Below, piece by piece: positions 1 through 6,164 of a DNA stretch of 10,443 bases (positions are counted from its first letter, which is position 1; each line of letters begins with the position of its first letter). The position numbers and the translations under genes are program-made. The DNA is from F23-B02 sp045642545 (GTDB taxonomy: Bacteria > Bacillota > Clostridia > Oscillospirales > Oscillospiraceae), in the NCBI GenBank assembly GCA_045642545.1, contig JAZUJB010000042.1, forward strand, positions 1 to 10,443, read 5' to 3'. Under the pieces are notes generated by a model. The model saw nothing but the letters and a program-made list of their open reading frames with translations, searched no databases and was not told the origin of the DNA.

Positions 1-138
1 GATGCATATCAGGCAATGAATATGGACGGCGGTACAAGCGCTGTCATGTGGTATGACGGTGAGTACATCACCAAGTGCTCCAATCCGCAGATAATGTGCC
101 GTTACCTGCCTGACGCATGGGTTTACGGTCAGAAATAA
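1..138 (+). CDS. Phosphodiester glycosidase (NAGPA/DUF2233) domain protein, C-terminal fragment
   Basis: Frame 1 is open from the window edge to a TAA at 136-138, giving the last 45 residues of a protein whose start lies outside. The fragment contains NMDGGTSAVMWYDGEYI, then a conserved end with RYLPDAWVY. This matches the C-terminal strand region of the NAGPA/DUF2233 family, where an N-x-DGG-[GT]-S motif precedes a 'Y-x-G' turn and the protein ends shortly after an R-Y-[IL]-x-DA motif. Family members hydrolyse phosphodiester-linked sugars (mammalian uncovering enzyme) or act in bacterial envelope and exopolysaccharide metabolism, usually as secreted or membrane-anchored proteins. Only the tail is visible, so substrate and localisation cannot be judged. 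A strong hairpin terminator follows 6 bases after the stop. Confidence 0.8.
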   Translation, partial: DAYQAMNMDGGTSAVMWYDGEYITKCSNPQIMCRYLPDAWVYGQK

Positions 139-144
139 ATATTA

Positions 145-179
145 AAAAATCCCGTAATACATTGTATTACGGGATTTTT
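145..179. terminator. Bidirectional intrinsic terminator between convergent genes
   Basis: A perfect inverted repeat has arms at 145-160 and 164-179 with the 3-base loop ATT. The GC-containing core is CCCGTAATAC/GTATTACGGG, flanked by A-tract and T-tract on both sides. It can therefore end transcription from the plus-strand glycosidase gene (TTTTT after the stem) and from the minus-strand Ntn-hydrolase gene (TTTTTT when read in reverse). Confidence 0.9.
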
Positions 180-323
180 ATATATTCTTTGTTTGCAGAT
201 TTACAATTGCAGCAGTTAATCAGAGATTAAGGCTGACATCGATTTATTATATTACGAATTCATAGCCTTATTTTACCTGCTCGACCGCGCCGTTATATTT
301 CAGCACAACTCCGCCTAAACGCT

Positions 324-1586
324 TTATCTATTTGCGATTTCGGTGATTTTCTCTATTCCGTCAAATGTTATCTTATACATACTTGCTTCGTTTTCAAACA
401 AACGGACCTGAATTGTCTTTTCAGCAGGATTTACAACCTCAGTAAAAGTTGATTCCCAATATGTGTTCTGTGCCTGCTTCTCTTCTCTGGACAACGAATT
501 TATATATTCACCCGTCTGTGTCAGGTATGCGGAAATCAGTTCTTCAGTTTTTGCATCCATAACGAAATCGTATGTCAGATCAATGCCCGCATCGTTTTCT
601 TCACCGATGATTTCACTTCTCGGGTCAAAGTGATTCTTTTTACAGTCATCATAATCAGAATAGAACCATGAATAAGATATTTTTTTCATGAGCTCGTAGA
701 GCTCTTTCTCGTTATTCACATCTTTAATTCCGCTCATGATGGTGTCGTATCTGCCAAGACCTGTCTTGATGTCCTCTTTTGCATTGCATTCTTCGTTAAC
801 GTAAAAGTTTGTCTGCGCTACAACGCCGTTTTCGTCTTTTTCTACCCAATAATACTTTCCGTTGCCAAACTCAAGAAGTGCACTGTTGCCTTTTGCGTCG
901 GTAATGACAAATGCATAGCTCCAATAATTCTTCTGCGTATAAACATCAACATCTTTTTCAAGGTATTCTCTGACAGCATCAAGATCCTTGCAATTCAAAG
1001 CAATGTACTGTCCGAGATTAAAGACATAAACTCTGTCCGACGCGTTTTTATTTGTATGCTCTACACCGAAAATATCGTTTCCGTTTTCGTCTGTCTCACC
1101 GTGTCTCATATTGATTTCAATATGAAGTCCCTCGCTGTTAACAACATCATCGCACATAAACGGAAGAATCTTCTCAAATGTGTCTCCGAGTCCGTCCTTC
1201 TTAACAACCTCATAGTCGGGAGAAATATCTCTGAATGTGTATGCAAGTCCGAATGTTTCGTACTTGCCCGAAATATCTGTACGAACAACATAAGCGCACT
1301 TGTTGGATATGTTCAGGTCCATATTTCTGCCGACAAGCCGTGTTCCGTTTATATCTGCCGAAACGGCTGAACAGCCGCCGCCCCAATTGTCATTATTTTC
1401 GGCAAAATAGTCGTTAACAAAATCATAATCAAGTGAGGTGTAGGTTCCCACCTCATAAAAATAATCATCAATTCTACGCACTTCAAACGGCTTTTTGCCG
1501 CACGCGCTCAGTGTTCCGACCAGCAGAACAACCATCAGGAAAGCACAGATAGCTCTCTTAATATTCTTATTTCGTGATTTTTCCAT
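324..1586 (-). CDS. Lipoprotein Ntn-hydrolase, linear amide C-N hydrolase/choloylglycine hydrolase type
   Basis: The 420-residue product begins with a lipoprotein signal: basic residues, a hydrophobic stretch at about 12-25 and the lipobox LSAC (Cys29). The core follows the CBAH/penicillin V acylase/acid amidase pattern. A candidate nucleophile Cys72 lies in WGGGCSAVS; GRNMDL supplies Arg87 and Asp90, 15 and 18 residues later (Cys2, Arg18 and Asp21 in bile salt hydrolase). NSEGL-x-IEIN (150-159), TNF with Asn260, and GLGRYDTI with Arg279 fit the remaining active-site positions. Such enzymes cleave linear amide bonds of acylated substrates; the substrate here cannot be named. The nucleophile is not near the N-terminus, so activity would require cleavage between Gly71 and Cys72, as in acid ceramidase/NAAA. 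The start is supported by GAGGGA (revcomp of 1593-1598) about 6-7 bases upstream. It is a single-gene unit ending at the terminator at 145-179. Confidence 0.85.
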   Translation of the reverse strand: MEKSRNKNIKRAICAFLMVVLLVGTLSACGKKPFEVRRIDDYFYEVGTYTSLDYDFVNDYFAENNDNWGGGCSAVSADINGTRLVGRNMDLNISNKCAYVVRTDISGKYETFGLAYTFRDISPDYEVVKKDGLGDTFEKILPFMCDDVVNSEGLHIEINMRHGETDENGNDIFGVEHTNKNASDRVYVFNLGQYIALNCKDLDAVREYLEKDVDVYTQKNYWSYAFVITDAKGNSALLEFGNGKYYWVEKDENGVVAQTNFYVNEECNAKEDIKTGLGRYDTIMSGIKDVNNEKELYELMKKISYSWFYSDYDDCKKNHFDPRSEIIGEENDAGIDLTYDFVMDAKTEELISAYLTQTGEYINSLSREEKQAQNTYWESTFTEVVNPAEKTIQVRLFENEASMYKITFDGIEKITEIANR

Positions 1587-1688
1587 ATATCGTTCCCTCA
1601 GCTTTGCAATGTTGTCTTTTTGTCCTTGCTTCTTATATCAGCCCTGTGTCAGTTATCAGCATATAGCTTTGCGTTGACTATGATCCTC

Positions 1689-1715
1689 ATAATAATGCTG
1701 ATCGGTACAACGCAA
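1689..1715 (-). promoter_or_regulatory. Weak candidate promoter for the Ntn-hydrolase lipoprotein gene
   Basis: On the minus strand a TATTAT (-10 like, 1689-1694) is preceded by TTGCGT (-35 like, 1710-1715). The spacer is only 15 bases, shorter than the preferred 17. It lies after the lysS terminator and about 100 bases before the lipoprotein start, the right place for an independent promoter. The match is modest and could be chance. Confidence 0.25.
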
Positions 1716-1748
1716 AATGATAAGCGGCTACTGAAAAAATGCTTTTGC

Positions 1749-1778
1749 AAAAAGCCCCGCAGGTTATTCTGCAGGGCT
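1749..1778 (-). terminator. Intrinsic terminator of the regulator-ftsEX-greA-lysS cluster
   Basis: Read on the minus strand, AGCCCTGCAG and CTGCGGGGCT (arms 1769-1778 and 1753-1762) form a 10-bp stem containing one G-U pair around the 6-base loop AATAAC. A TTTTT tract (1749-1753), partly overlapping the stem end, follows. It begins 7 bases after the lysS stop, so it marks the 3' end of the seven-gene transcript. Confidence 0.9.
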
Positions 1779-1784
1779 ATACGA

Positions 1785-3287
1785 TTAATCCAAAGGCTTC
1801 ATTGTCGGGAACAGAATTACATCGCGGATGGAATTCATTCCCGTAAGAAGCATTACGCAGCGGTCAATACCGATGCCGAGGCCGCCCGTGGGAGGCATAC
1901 CATACTCAAGAGCATTGATGAAGTCATCATCCATCATGCCCGCCTCGTCATCGCCCTTTGCGCGAAGCTCAACCTGCTTCATGAAGCGCTGCTTCTGGTC
2001 GATGGGGTCATTCAGCTCGGAGAATGCATTGCCCATCTCGCTGTGGCAGATGAAGAGCTCGAAGCGCTCGGTAAGTCTGGGGTCTGCGGGGCTGCGCTTT
2101 GCAAGAGGAGATACATCAACGGGGTGCATGGTGATAAAGGTCGGCTGAATGAGCTTCTCCTCTACCTTCTGGTCAAAGCACTCGTACAGAGCATGGCCCC
2201 ATGTTGCCTCAACCTTTTCCATGTCAACGCCTGCTGCCTTTGCAGCTGCAACTGCCTCAGCGTCATCGGTGATTTCCATGAAGTCAACGCCGACATACTT
2301 CTTGACAGCCTCTGCCATGGTCAGGCGCTCCCAGCCGGGAGTGAGGTCGATGGTCTCACCCTGCCACTGACACTCATAGGTGCCGAGGATATCCATTGCT
2401 GCGCCTGAGAGAAGGTCCTCAAACAGGTCCATCATATCGTTGAAGTCTGCATAAGACTGGTAAAGCTCAACTGTGGTGAACTCGGGGTTATGCTTTGTAT
2501 CCATACCCTCGTTACGGAAGATACGGCCAATCTCGTAAACGCGCTCAATGCCGCCTACGATGAGACGCTTGAGGTTGAGCTCAGTTGCAATGCGCAGGAA
2601 CATATCAATGTCAAGGGTATTGTGATGAGTGATGAAGGGGCGTGCGGTTGCACCGCCGGAAATGGTGTTGAGAACGGGAGTCTCAACCTCCATGTAGCCG
2701 CGTCCGTCAAGGAAGGAGCGGACATAGCTGATGAACTTTGAACGAATCTCAAAGTTGCGGCGGCTTTCATCGCTCATAATGAGGTCAACATAGCGCTGAC
2801 GGTACTTGAGCTCGGTGCTGGTCATGCCGTGGAACTTCTCAGGCAGAGGACGCAGGCTCTTGGAAAGCAGCACAACGCTCTCAACATGAACGGAAATTTC
2901 CTCGGTCTTGGTCTTGAATACATAACCGGAAACACCGATGATATCGCCGATATCGTACTTGCGGAAATCTGCAAATTCCTGCTCGGTTACTGCATCCTTG
3001 CGGATGTAAAGCTGAATCTGTCCTCGGTCGTCCTTGATGTGGCAGAATATTGCCTTGCCCATGCCGCGCTTGGACATAATTCTGCCTGCAACCTGTACGG
3101 GCTTTTCTTCAAAAGCATCATAGTCTGCCTTGATTTCGGCGGAATACGCACTTCTTACAAATCTGGTCTGCTGGAAGGGGTCTCTTCCCTCTTCCTGAAG
3201 GTTTGCCAGCTTGTCACGGCGCACCTGCAGAATTTCGGAAAGCTCCTGCTCCTGTGCAACCGCTTCGTTTGTCTTAATCTCGCTCAT
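1785..3287 (-). CDS. lysS: Lysine--tRNA ligase, class II
   Basis: The 500-residue product is a full-length class II lysyl-tRNA synthetase (usual length about 490-510), which charges tRNA-Lys with lysine in the cytoplasm using ATP. An N-terminal helical tail (1-50) leads into the OB-fold anticodon-binding domain at about 64-145, with VAGRIMSKRGMGKAIFCHI. The catalytic core follows. Motif 1 lies around 180-210 (FLDGRGYMEVETPVL). Motif 2 is RIFRNEGMDTKHNPEFTTVE at 255-274. Motif 3 is GLGIGIDRCVMLLTG at 469-483, ending in the typical SIRDVILFP tail. The start is fixed by AGAGGA (revcomp of 3294-3299), 6 bases upstream. Only 13 bases separate it from the greA stop, so it is the last gene of the cluster. 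No T-box leader is seen in front of it. Confidence 0.98.
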   Translation of the reverse strand: MSEIKTNEAVAQEQELSEILQVRRDKLANLQEEGRDPFQQTRFVRSAYSAEIKADYDAFEEKPVQVAGRIMSKRGMGKAIFCHIKDDRGQIQLYIRKDAVTEQEFADFRKYDIGDIIGVSGYVFKTKTEEISVHVESVVLLSKSLRPLPEKFHGMTSTELKYRQRYVDLIMSDESRRNFEIRSKFISYVRSFLDGRGYMEVETPVLNTISGGATARPFITHHNTLDIDMFLRIATELNLKRLIVGGIERVYEIGRIFRNEGMDTKHNPEFTTVELYQSYADFNDMMDLFEDLLSGAAMDILGTYECQWQGETIDLTPGWERLTMAEAVKKYVGVDFMEITDDAEAVAAAKAAGVDMEKVEATWGHALYECFDQKVEEKLIQPTFITMHPVDVSPLAKRSPADPRLTERFELFICHSEMGNAFSELNDPIDQKQRFMKQVELRAKGDDEAGMMDDDFINALEYGMPPTGGLGIGIDRCVMLLTGMNSIRDVILFPTMKPLD

Positions 3288-3300
3288 ATACTATCCTCTA

Positions 3301-3789
3301 TCAGTCGTTTTCTACGGAAATAATCTCATAATGCAGCTCGCCTGCGGGTGCGTCGACCTTAATCTTGTCGCCTGCAACATGGCCGTAGAGGCCTCTGCCG
3401 AAGGGAGAATCGTCGGATACTCTGTATTCCATGGGGTTTGCTTCCTGAGAGCCAACGATTGTATAAGTTTCTTCATAGCCTTCATCAAGGTCGCGAACCT
3501 TGACCTTGCTGCCGAGGGTTACAGCGCCCTTAACTGCACCGTTGTCTGTTTTGTCAACAATCTCAGCGTTCTCAATGAGGTTCTTAATCTCTGCAATTTT
3601 GGAATAGAGCTTGCCCTGCTCGGTCTTTGCTTCATCATATTCGCTGTTCTCGGACAGGTCGCCGAAGCTGCGTGCTTCCTTAATCTGCTCGGATACTTCC
3701 TTTGCCTTATCTGTTTCAAGATACTGCAGCTCTGCTTTCAGCGCTTCAAGGCGCTCCTGACTCATTTTGAATCTGCTTTCGGTAGCCAT
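3301..3789 (-). CDS. greA: Transcription elongation factor GreA
   Basis: The 162-residue product is GreA, which enters the RNA polymerase secondary channel and stimulates cleavage of backtracked RNA. The N-terminal coiled coil (about 8-75) carries the conserved loop with DLSENSEYDEAK, including the acidic residues that assist Mg2+-dependent cleavage at its tip. The C-terminal FKBP-like domain includes YTIVGSQEANP, ISDDSP-type (here VSDDSP) and FGRGLYGHVAGD. The open frame extends 8 codons further upstream to 3813, but the strong site AAAGGAGA (3798-3805) sits 8 bases before the ATG at 3789, and the product MATESRFKMS has the usual GreA length. It follows the S41 gene after 59 bases, an A/T-rich gap with no convincing promoter, and precedes lysS by 13 bases, a common clostridial pairing. 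Confidence 0.97.
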   Translation of the reverse strand: MATESRFKMSQERLEALKAELQYLETDKAKEVSEQIKEARSFGDLSENSEYDEAKTEQGKLYSKIAEIKNLIENAEIVDKTDNGAVKGAVTLGSKVKVRDLDEGYEETYTIVGSQEANPMEYRVSDDSPFGRGLYGHVAGDKIKVDAPAGELHYEIISVEND

Positions 3790-3797
3790 TATTACGG

Positions 3798-3805
3798 TCT
3801 CCTTT
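3798..3805 (-). promoter_or_regulatory. Ribosome binding site deciding the greA start
   Basis: Reading AAAGGAGA on the minus strand, this near-perfect Shine-Dalgarno site is 8 bases from the ATG at 3787-3789. It is inside the longer open frame that starts at 3813, so it argues for the shorter 162-residue GreA. Confidence 0.85.
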
Positions 3806-3848
3806 ATTTTCAAATTTGTCCTATTACCAATTTATATAAACATTGAGT

Positions 3849-5015
3849 TTAACCCAATGCCTTAATTGCCGCTTCAAGCTGGGTATCGCTCTCGGACTCG
3901 CCTATCGTCGCCTTGATATCGGGCGATACGCCGCCGACCTCAGCGAGGTCAACTCTGTTCGGAGTGAGGTACTTGTGGGTCGAGATATGCACTGCACCGC
4001 CGTCGGAAAGCTCGATTGTAACCTGACTGCGTGCCTTGCCGGTGGTGTTCTCGCCTACTATTGTTGCCCAGTTATACTCCTGCAGTGCAGCTGCAAAAAA
4101 CTCCGCTGCGCTATAGGTGTTGCCGTTTACGATGACAGCCATCTTATTTCTCAGGCTGACCTTATCGGAAACCTCAACGGACTCGTTGCCATTCTTGTCA
4201 ACGCTGACAAAAAGGTCACCGTCGGGAAGGATATAGTCGAGAAGCTTCATAAGTTCACTGAGAAGTCCGCCGGGATTGTTTCGAACATCAAAGATGAACG
4301 AATCAGCTCCGGCTGAAATAAGCTGCTCAATGGCCTTAATGGTATTCTCGCTTGAGCCTGCCTCGAAATTGTTGATTTTGATATAGCCGATATTGCCCTC
4401 AAGAAGTCTTGAGCTTATGGGATTTCTGTAGGTAATCTCGCAGCCGATGGTAACGCTTCTTTCGTCGCCGTCATTGTCTAAAACGACCATATCAAAGTCC
4501 TTGTTTACCTTGGAACGAATGAGAAGGCTTACATCCTCAAGGCTTTTATCCTTGACAGGCTCGCCGTCAATGGAGACAATGCGTTGTCCGACTGCAAGAC
4601 CTGCTTCTGAGGCGGGAGTTCCCTCATCAACAGAGAAAATCTCAAACTCGCCCTTATCGTTGAGCTTTACGCTGACACCGATGCCTGCGTACTCATTTGC
4701 TGTCATGAGCTTATATGCCTCGTATTCCTCGGCGCTCATATAGTAGCTCCACTTATCGTCAATGCTGTTTACCATCGCCTTAGCCGCTGCGTCGTAGAGG
4801 TCGTCAGTGTCGGCAAAGCCAATGTAATTCTCATTAATGATTTTCTCTATCTCAACATACTTTTTTGCATCGTCAAGATACTGCCTTGCACCGAAGCCGC
4901 CGATTACCGCAAGATAAGTGAGTGCTGCGGTAACAGCAACAACAATCAGGCAGATAATTATAAGGTGCGACAGCTTGATTTGTTTATCGAATTTTGGAAG
5001 CTTGGGCTTTTTCAA
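3849..5015 (-). CDS. S41 family C-terminal processing protease (CtpA-like), membrane anchored
   Basis: The 388-residue product (counted from the TTG at 5013-5015) has a short basic cytoplasmic tail, one membrane segment at about 16-38 and an exported protease. A helical region (about 50-105) precedes a PDZ domain (about 109-195, with YAGIGVSV and EAGL-VGQRIVSIDG). The S41 core includes IGYIKINNF, DVRNNPGG (243-250), NGNTYSAAEFFA with catalytic Ser302, and TTGKARSQ with Lys327, the Ser/Lys dyad of tail-specific proteases. It would trim or degrade envelope proteins; the substrate is unknown. The frame is open to a GTG at 5045, but AAAGGGGAA (5022-5030) lies 7-8 bases before the TTG, and nothing comparable precedes the GTG. 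It follows a secreted-peptide gene and a hairpin, downstream of ftsX; a link to FtsEX-controlled wall hydrolysis is inference. Confidence 0.93.
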   Translation of the reverse strand: MKKPKLPKFDKQIKLSHLIIICLIVVAVTAALTYLAVIGGFGARQYLDDAKKYVEIEKIINENYIGFADTDDLYDAAAKAMVNSIDDKWSYYMSAEEYEAYKLMTANEYAGIGVSVKLNDKGEFEIFSVDEGTPASEAGLAVGQRIVSIDGEPVKDKSLEDVSLLIRSKVNKDFDMVVLDNDGDERSVTIGCEITYRNPISSRLLEGNIGYIKINNFEAGSSENTIKAIEQLISAGADSFIFDVRNNPGGLLSELMKLLDYILPDGDLFVSVDKNGNESVEVSDKVSLRNKMAVIVNGNTYSAAEFFAAALQEYNWATIVGENTTGKARSQVTIELSDGGAVHISTHKYLTPNRVDLAEVGGVSPDIKATIGESESDTQLEAAIKALG

Positions 5016-5021
5016 GTTGAG

Positions 5022-5030
5022 TTCCCCTTT
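5022..5030 (-). promoter_or_regulatory. Ribosome binding site supporting a TTG start for the S41 protease
   Basis: AAAGGGGAA on the minus strand is placed 6-8 bases before the TTG at 5013-5015. It lies inside the coding sequence if the upstream GTG at 5043-5045 is used instead. The GTG start would place part of the hairpin at 5047-5079 directly over its initiation region. Confidence 0.7.
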
Positions 5031-5046
5031 CCCGATATACAGCACG

Positions 5047-5079
5047 ATTGACTGGCAGTCTCAATGACTGCCAGTCAAT
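5047..5079 (-). other. Perfect 14-bp hairpin between the small-peptide gene and the S41 gene
   Basis: Arms at 5047-5060 and 5066-5079 (ATTGACTGGCAGTC and its exact reverse complement) enclose the 5-base loop ATTGA on the minus strand. In the sense direction of the operon it is followed by CGTGCTG, with no U-tract, so it is not a standard terminator there. On the opposite strand it is followed by ATATATTTTTC. It sits 15 bases after the 56-codon gene's stop and 16 bases before the S41 ribosome site. A transcript-stability, processing or attenuation role is possible but not shown. Confidence 0.75.
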
Positions 5080-5094
5080 ATATTTTTCATTGAA

Positions 5095-5265
5095 TCATTC
5101 AGAACACACACTTGTGACCACAGCCTTTGCATTTTCGCAGTGGCTGCCCTCGCCCGAAAAACCGTCAGCCCTTGCCTTGGTGGGAATGACGGACATCACA
5201 AGGCTGAGCACCATTGTGAGTACGAGAAGAATCGCAAGTATTGATACAACTAATTTTCTATTCAT
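5095..5265 (-). CDS. Small secreted peptide (56 residues) between ftsX and the S41 protease
   Basis: The intact 57-codon frame starts at the ATG at 5263-5265 and ends at TGA 5095-5097. The site GAGGAG (5273-5278) is 7 bases before the ATG and overlaps the ftsX stop, so translation is probably coupled to ftsX. The product has a textbook signal peptide: MNRK, a long hydrophobic stretch (5-27) and an A-x-A cleavage site, KARA before Asp34. The predicted mature part is only about 23 residues, beginning DGFSGEGSHC and ending VTSVCSE, with two cysteines spaced C-X10-C. I do not recognise a family. It occupies the position where related bacteria often carry an M23/EnvC-like protein, so it may be a signal-peptide remnant of a deleted hydrolase gene rather than a functional peptide. 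The frame is real in the sequence; function is unknown. Confidence 0.7.
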   Translation of the reverse strand: MNRKLVVSILAILLVLTMVLSLVMSVIPTKARADGFSGEGSHCENAKAVVTSVCSE

Positions 5266-5272
5266 TTTTCAA

Positions 5273-5278
5273 CTCCTC
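5273..5278 (-). promoter_or_regulatory. Ribosome binding site of the 56-codon peptide gene, overlapping the ftsX stop
   Basis: GAGGAG on the minus strand shares bases with the ftsX TGA (5277-5279) and lies 7 bases before the ATG at 5263-5265. It is the main evidence that this short frame is translated. Confidence 0.75.
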
Positions 5279-6164
5279 AGACCTTGAGGTAATTTCTGAT
5301 GGCGATTGCGCCGCCGAATGCACCGACAATAACGCCAACTGCCATGAAGATTATGAGAACAAAGGGCCACAGCTGCGTAAACGGTACAACCTCTACGAAG
5401 GAAATCGCAAGGCTCTGTGCAATCTTTGCCTCGAGTGCTCTGTAAAGTCCCCACTGTGCAAGGAATGCAAGTCCGCCACCAACTATACCGAGAACAAGAC
5501 CTTCAACTATGAAGGGGCAACGAATGAAGCTGTTGCTTGCGCCGACCATCTTCATGATTGCAATCTCCTCGCGTCTGCCGAAGGTTGCAAGCTTGATGGT
5601 GTTGGACATAATAAACAGAGATACGAACACCAGAATTACGATAAGCGCAAGTGATACAACGCTGACTACATTTCTTACGGAGATGAACTTATCCGCGTAG
5701 TCAATGGGGGCGTTAACCTTGACAATACCGTCGATTTCGGAAATTGCAGCCTGAGTATCTGCCATAAGGCTGAGGTCTACAAGCTGAATGACGAAGCGAT
5801 GACGGAAAACAGTATCGTCGATGCCGTCCATGAGGCTTTCGTCGTACTTTTCCATAAAGTTGTCTTTTGCTTCGCTGCGGCTGACAAATTCGACATTTGC
5901 AACATTTTCGATTGCGGAAAGCTTGGTCTGAATCTTTGCGGATGCATCCTGAGCGCTCATGCTCTCGTCGACATATGCAAGAATCTGATTCTGATTGCCG
6001 ATATCATCGATTATGTTGTTGATGTTTATATCAAGAAGTGTGAAGCTGCCCATTACGATAAGGCAGGCAATTATTATGGTGACGGACGCAAAGGACATAA
6101 AGCCATGTGTAAATATATTGCGGAAGCCCTCACCTATCAAATATCCGTATCTATTCAACTTCAT
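5277..6164 (-). CDS. ftsX: Cell division protein FtsX
   Basis: The 295-residue product is the membrane subunit of FtsEX, a type VII-like ABC system that transmits ATP hydrolysis to extracytoplasmic wall hydrolases rather than transporting a substrate. The N-terminus LIGEGFRNIFTHGFMSFASV is typical. Membrane segments lie at about 25-46, 167-187, 217-238 and 265-287. The large outside loop at about 47-165 is where partner hydrolases or activators bind. The inside loop FGRREEIAIMKMVGAS (195-210) is the FtsX/MacB-type motif contacting the ATPase. The frame continues to a GTG at 6191, but the ATG at 6162-6164 gives the family-standard N-terminus; GGATGGG upstream can serve as a weak ribosome site. 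The start overlaps the ftsE stop by 14 bases. A small secreted-peptide gene, not a recognisable hydrolase, follows. Confidence 0.97.
   Translation of the reverse strand: MKLNRYGYLIGEGFRNIFTHGFMSFASVTIIIACLIVMGSFTLLDININNIIDDIGNQNQILAYVDESMSAQDASAKIQTKLSAIENVANVEFVSRSEAKDNFMEKYDESLMDGIDDTVFRHRFVIQLVDLSLMADTQAAISEIDGIVKVNAPIDYADKFISVRNVVSVVSLALIVILVFVSLFIMSNTIKLATFGRREEIAIMKMVGASNSFIRCPFIVEGLVLGIVGGGLAFLAQWGLYRALEAKIAQSLAISFVEVVPFTQLWPFVLIIFMAVGVIVGAFGGAIAIRNYLKV

Noticed and set aside
268..327. A short open frame on the minus strand after the Ntn-hydrolase stop, reading GGVVLKYNGAVEQVK before a TAA, vaguely like a protein tail.
   Set aside because: It is only about 20 codons, has no start codon or ribosome site and is in a different frame with a stop directly upstream. 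The Ntn-hydrolase already looks complete, so a frameshifted extension is not needed.
1587..1784. Hydrophobic translations in the lysS-lipoprotein gap on both strands, suggesting a remnant membrane protein.
   Set aside because: The minus-strand frame runs through the lysS terminator hairpin and has no proper start. The plus-strand frame continues antisense through lysS with no coding signals. Chance open frames are the simpler reading.
1620..2408. Long plus-strand open frame antisense to lysS.
   Set aside because: lysS is unmistakable on the opposite strand with all class II motifs; the antisense frame has no recognisable domain and no good ribosome site, so it is a shadow.
3816..3848. Possible internal promoter for greA-lysS (TATAAA-like sequence in the gap after the S41 gene).
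   Set aside because: The best -35 candidate (TTGGGT) sits only about 15 bases away and has a weak match; not listed as a feature without start-site data.
3841..3850. The 10-mer CATTGAGTTT occurs both at 3841-3850 and at the ftsE start (6841-6850), suggesting a shared regulatory box.
   Set aside because: One copy overlaps the ftsE start codon and the other lies next to the S41 stop, in unrelated contexts. The match does not extend further and is short enough to be chance.
5047..5088. The hairpin read on the plus strand is followed by ATATATTTTTC and could be a plus-strand terminator.
   Set aside because: No plus-strand gene lies upstream that would need it; only antisense transcription could use it. 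It is kept as an operon-internal hairpin of unknown role.
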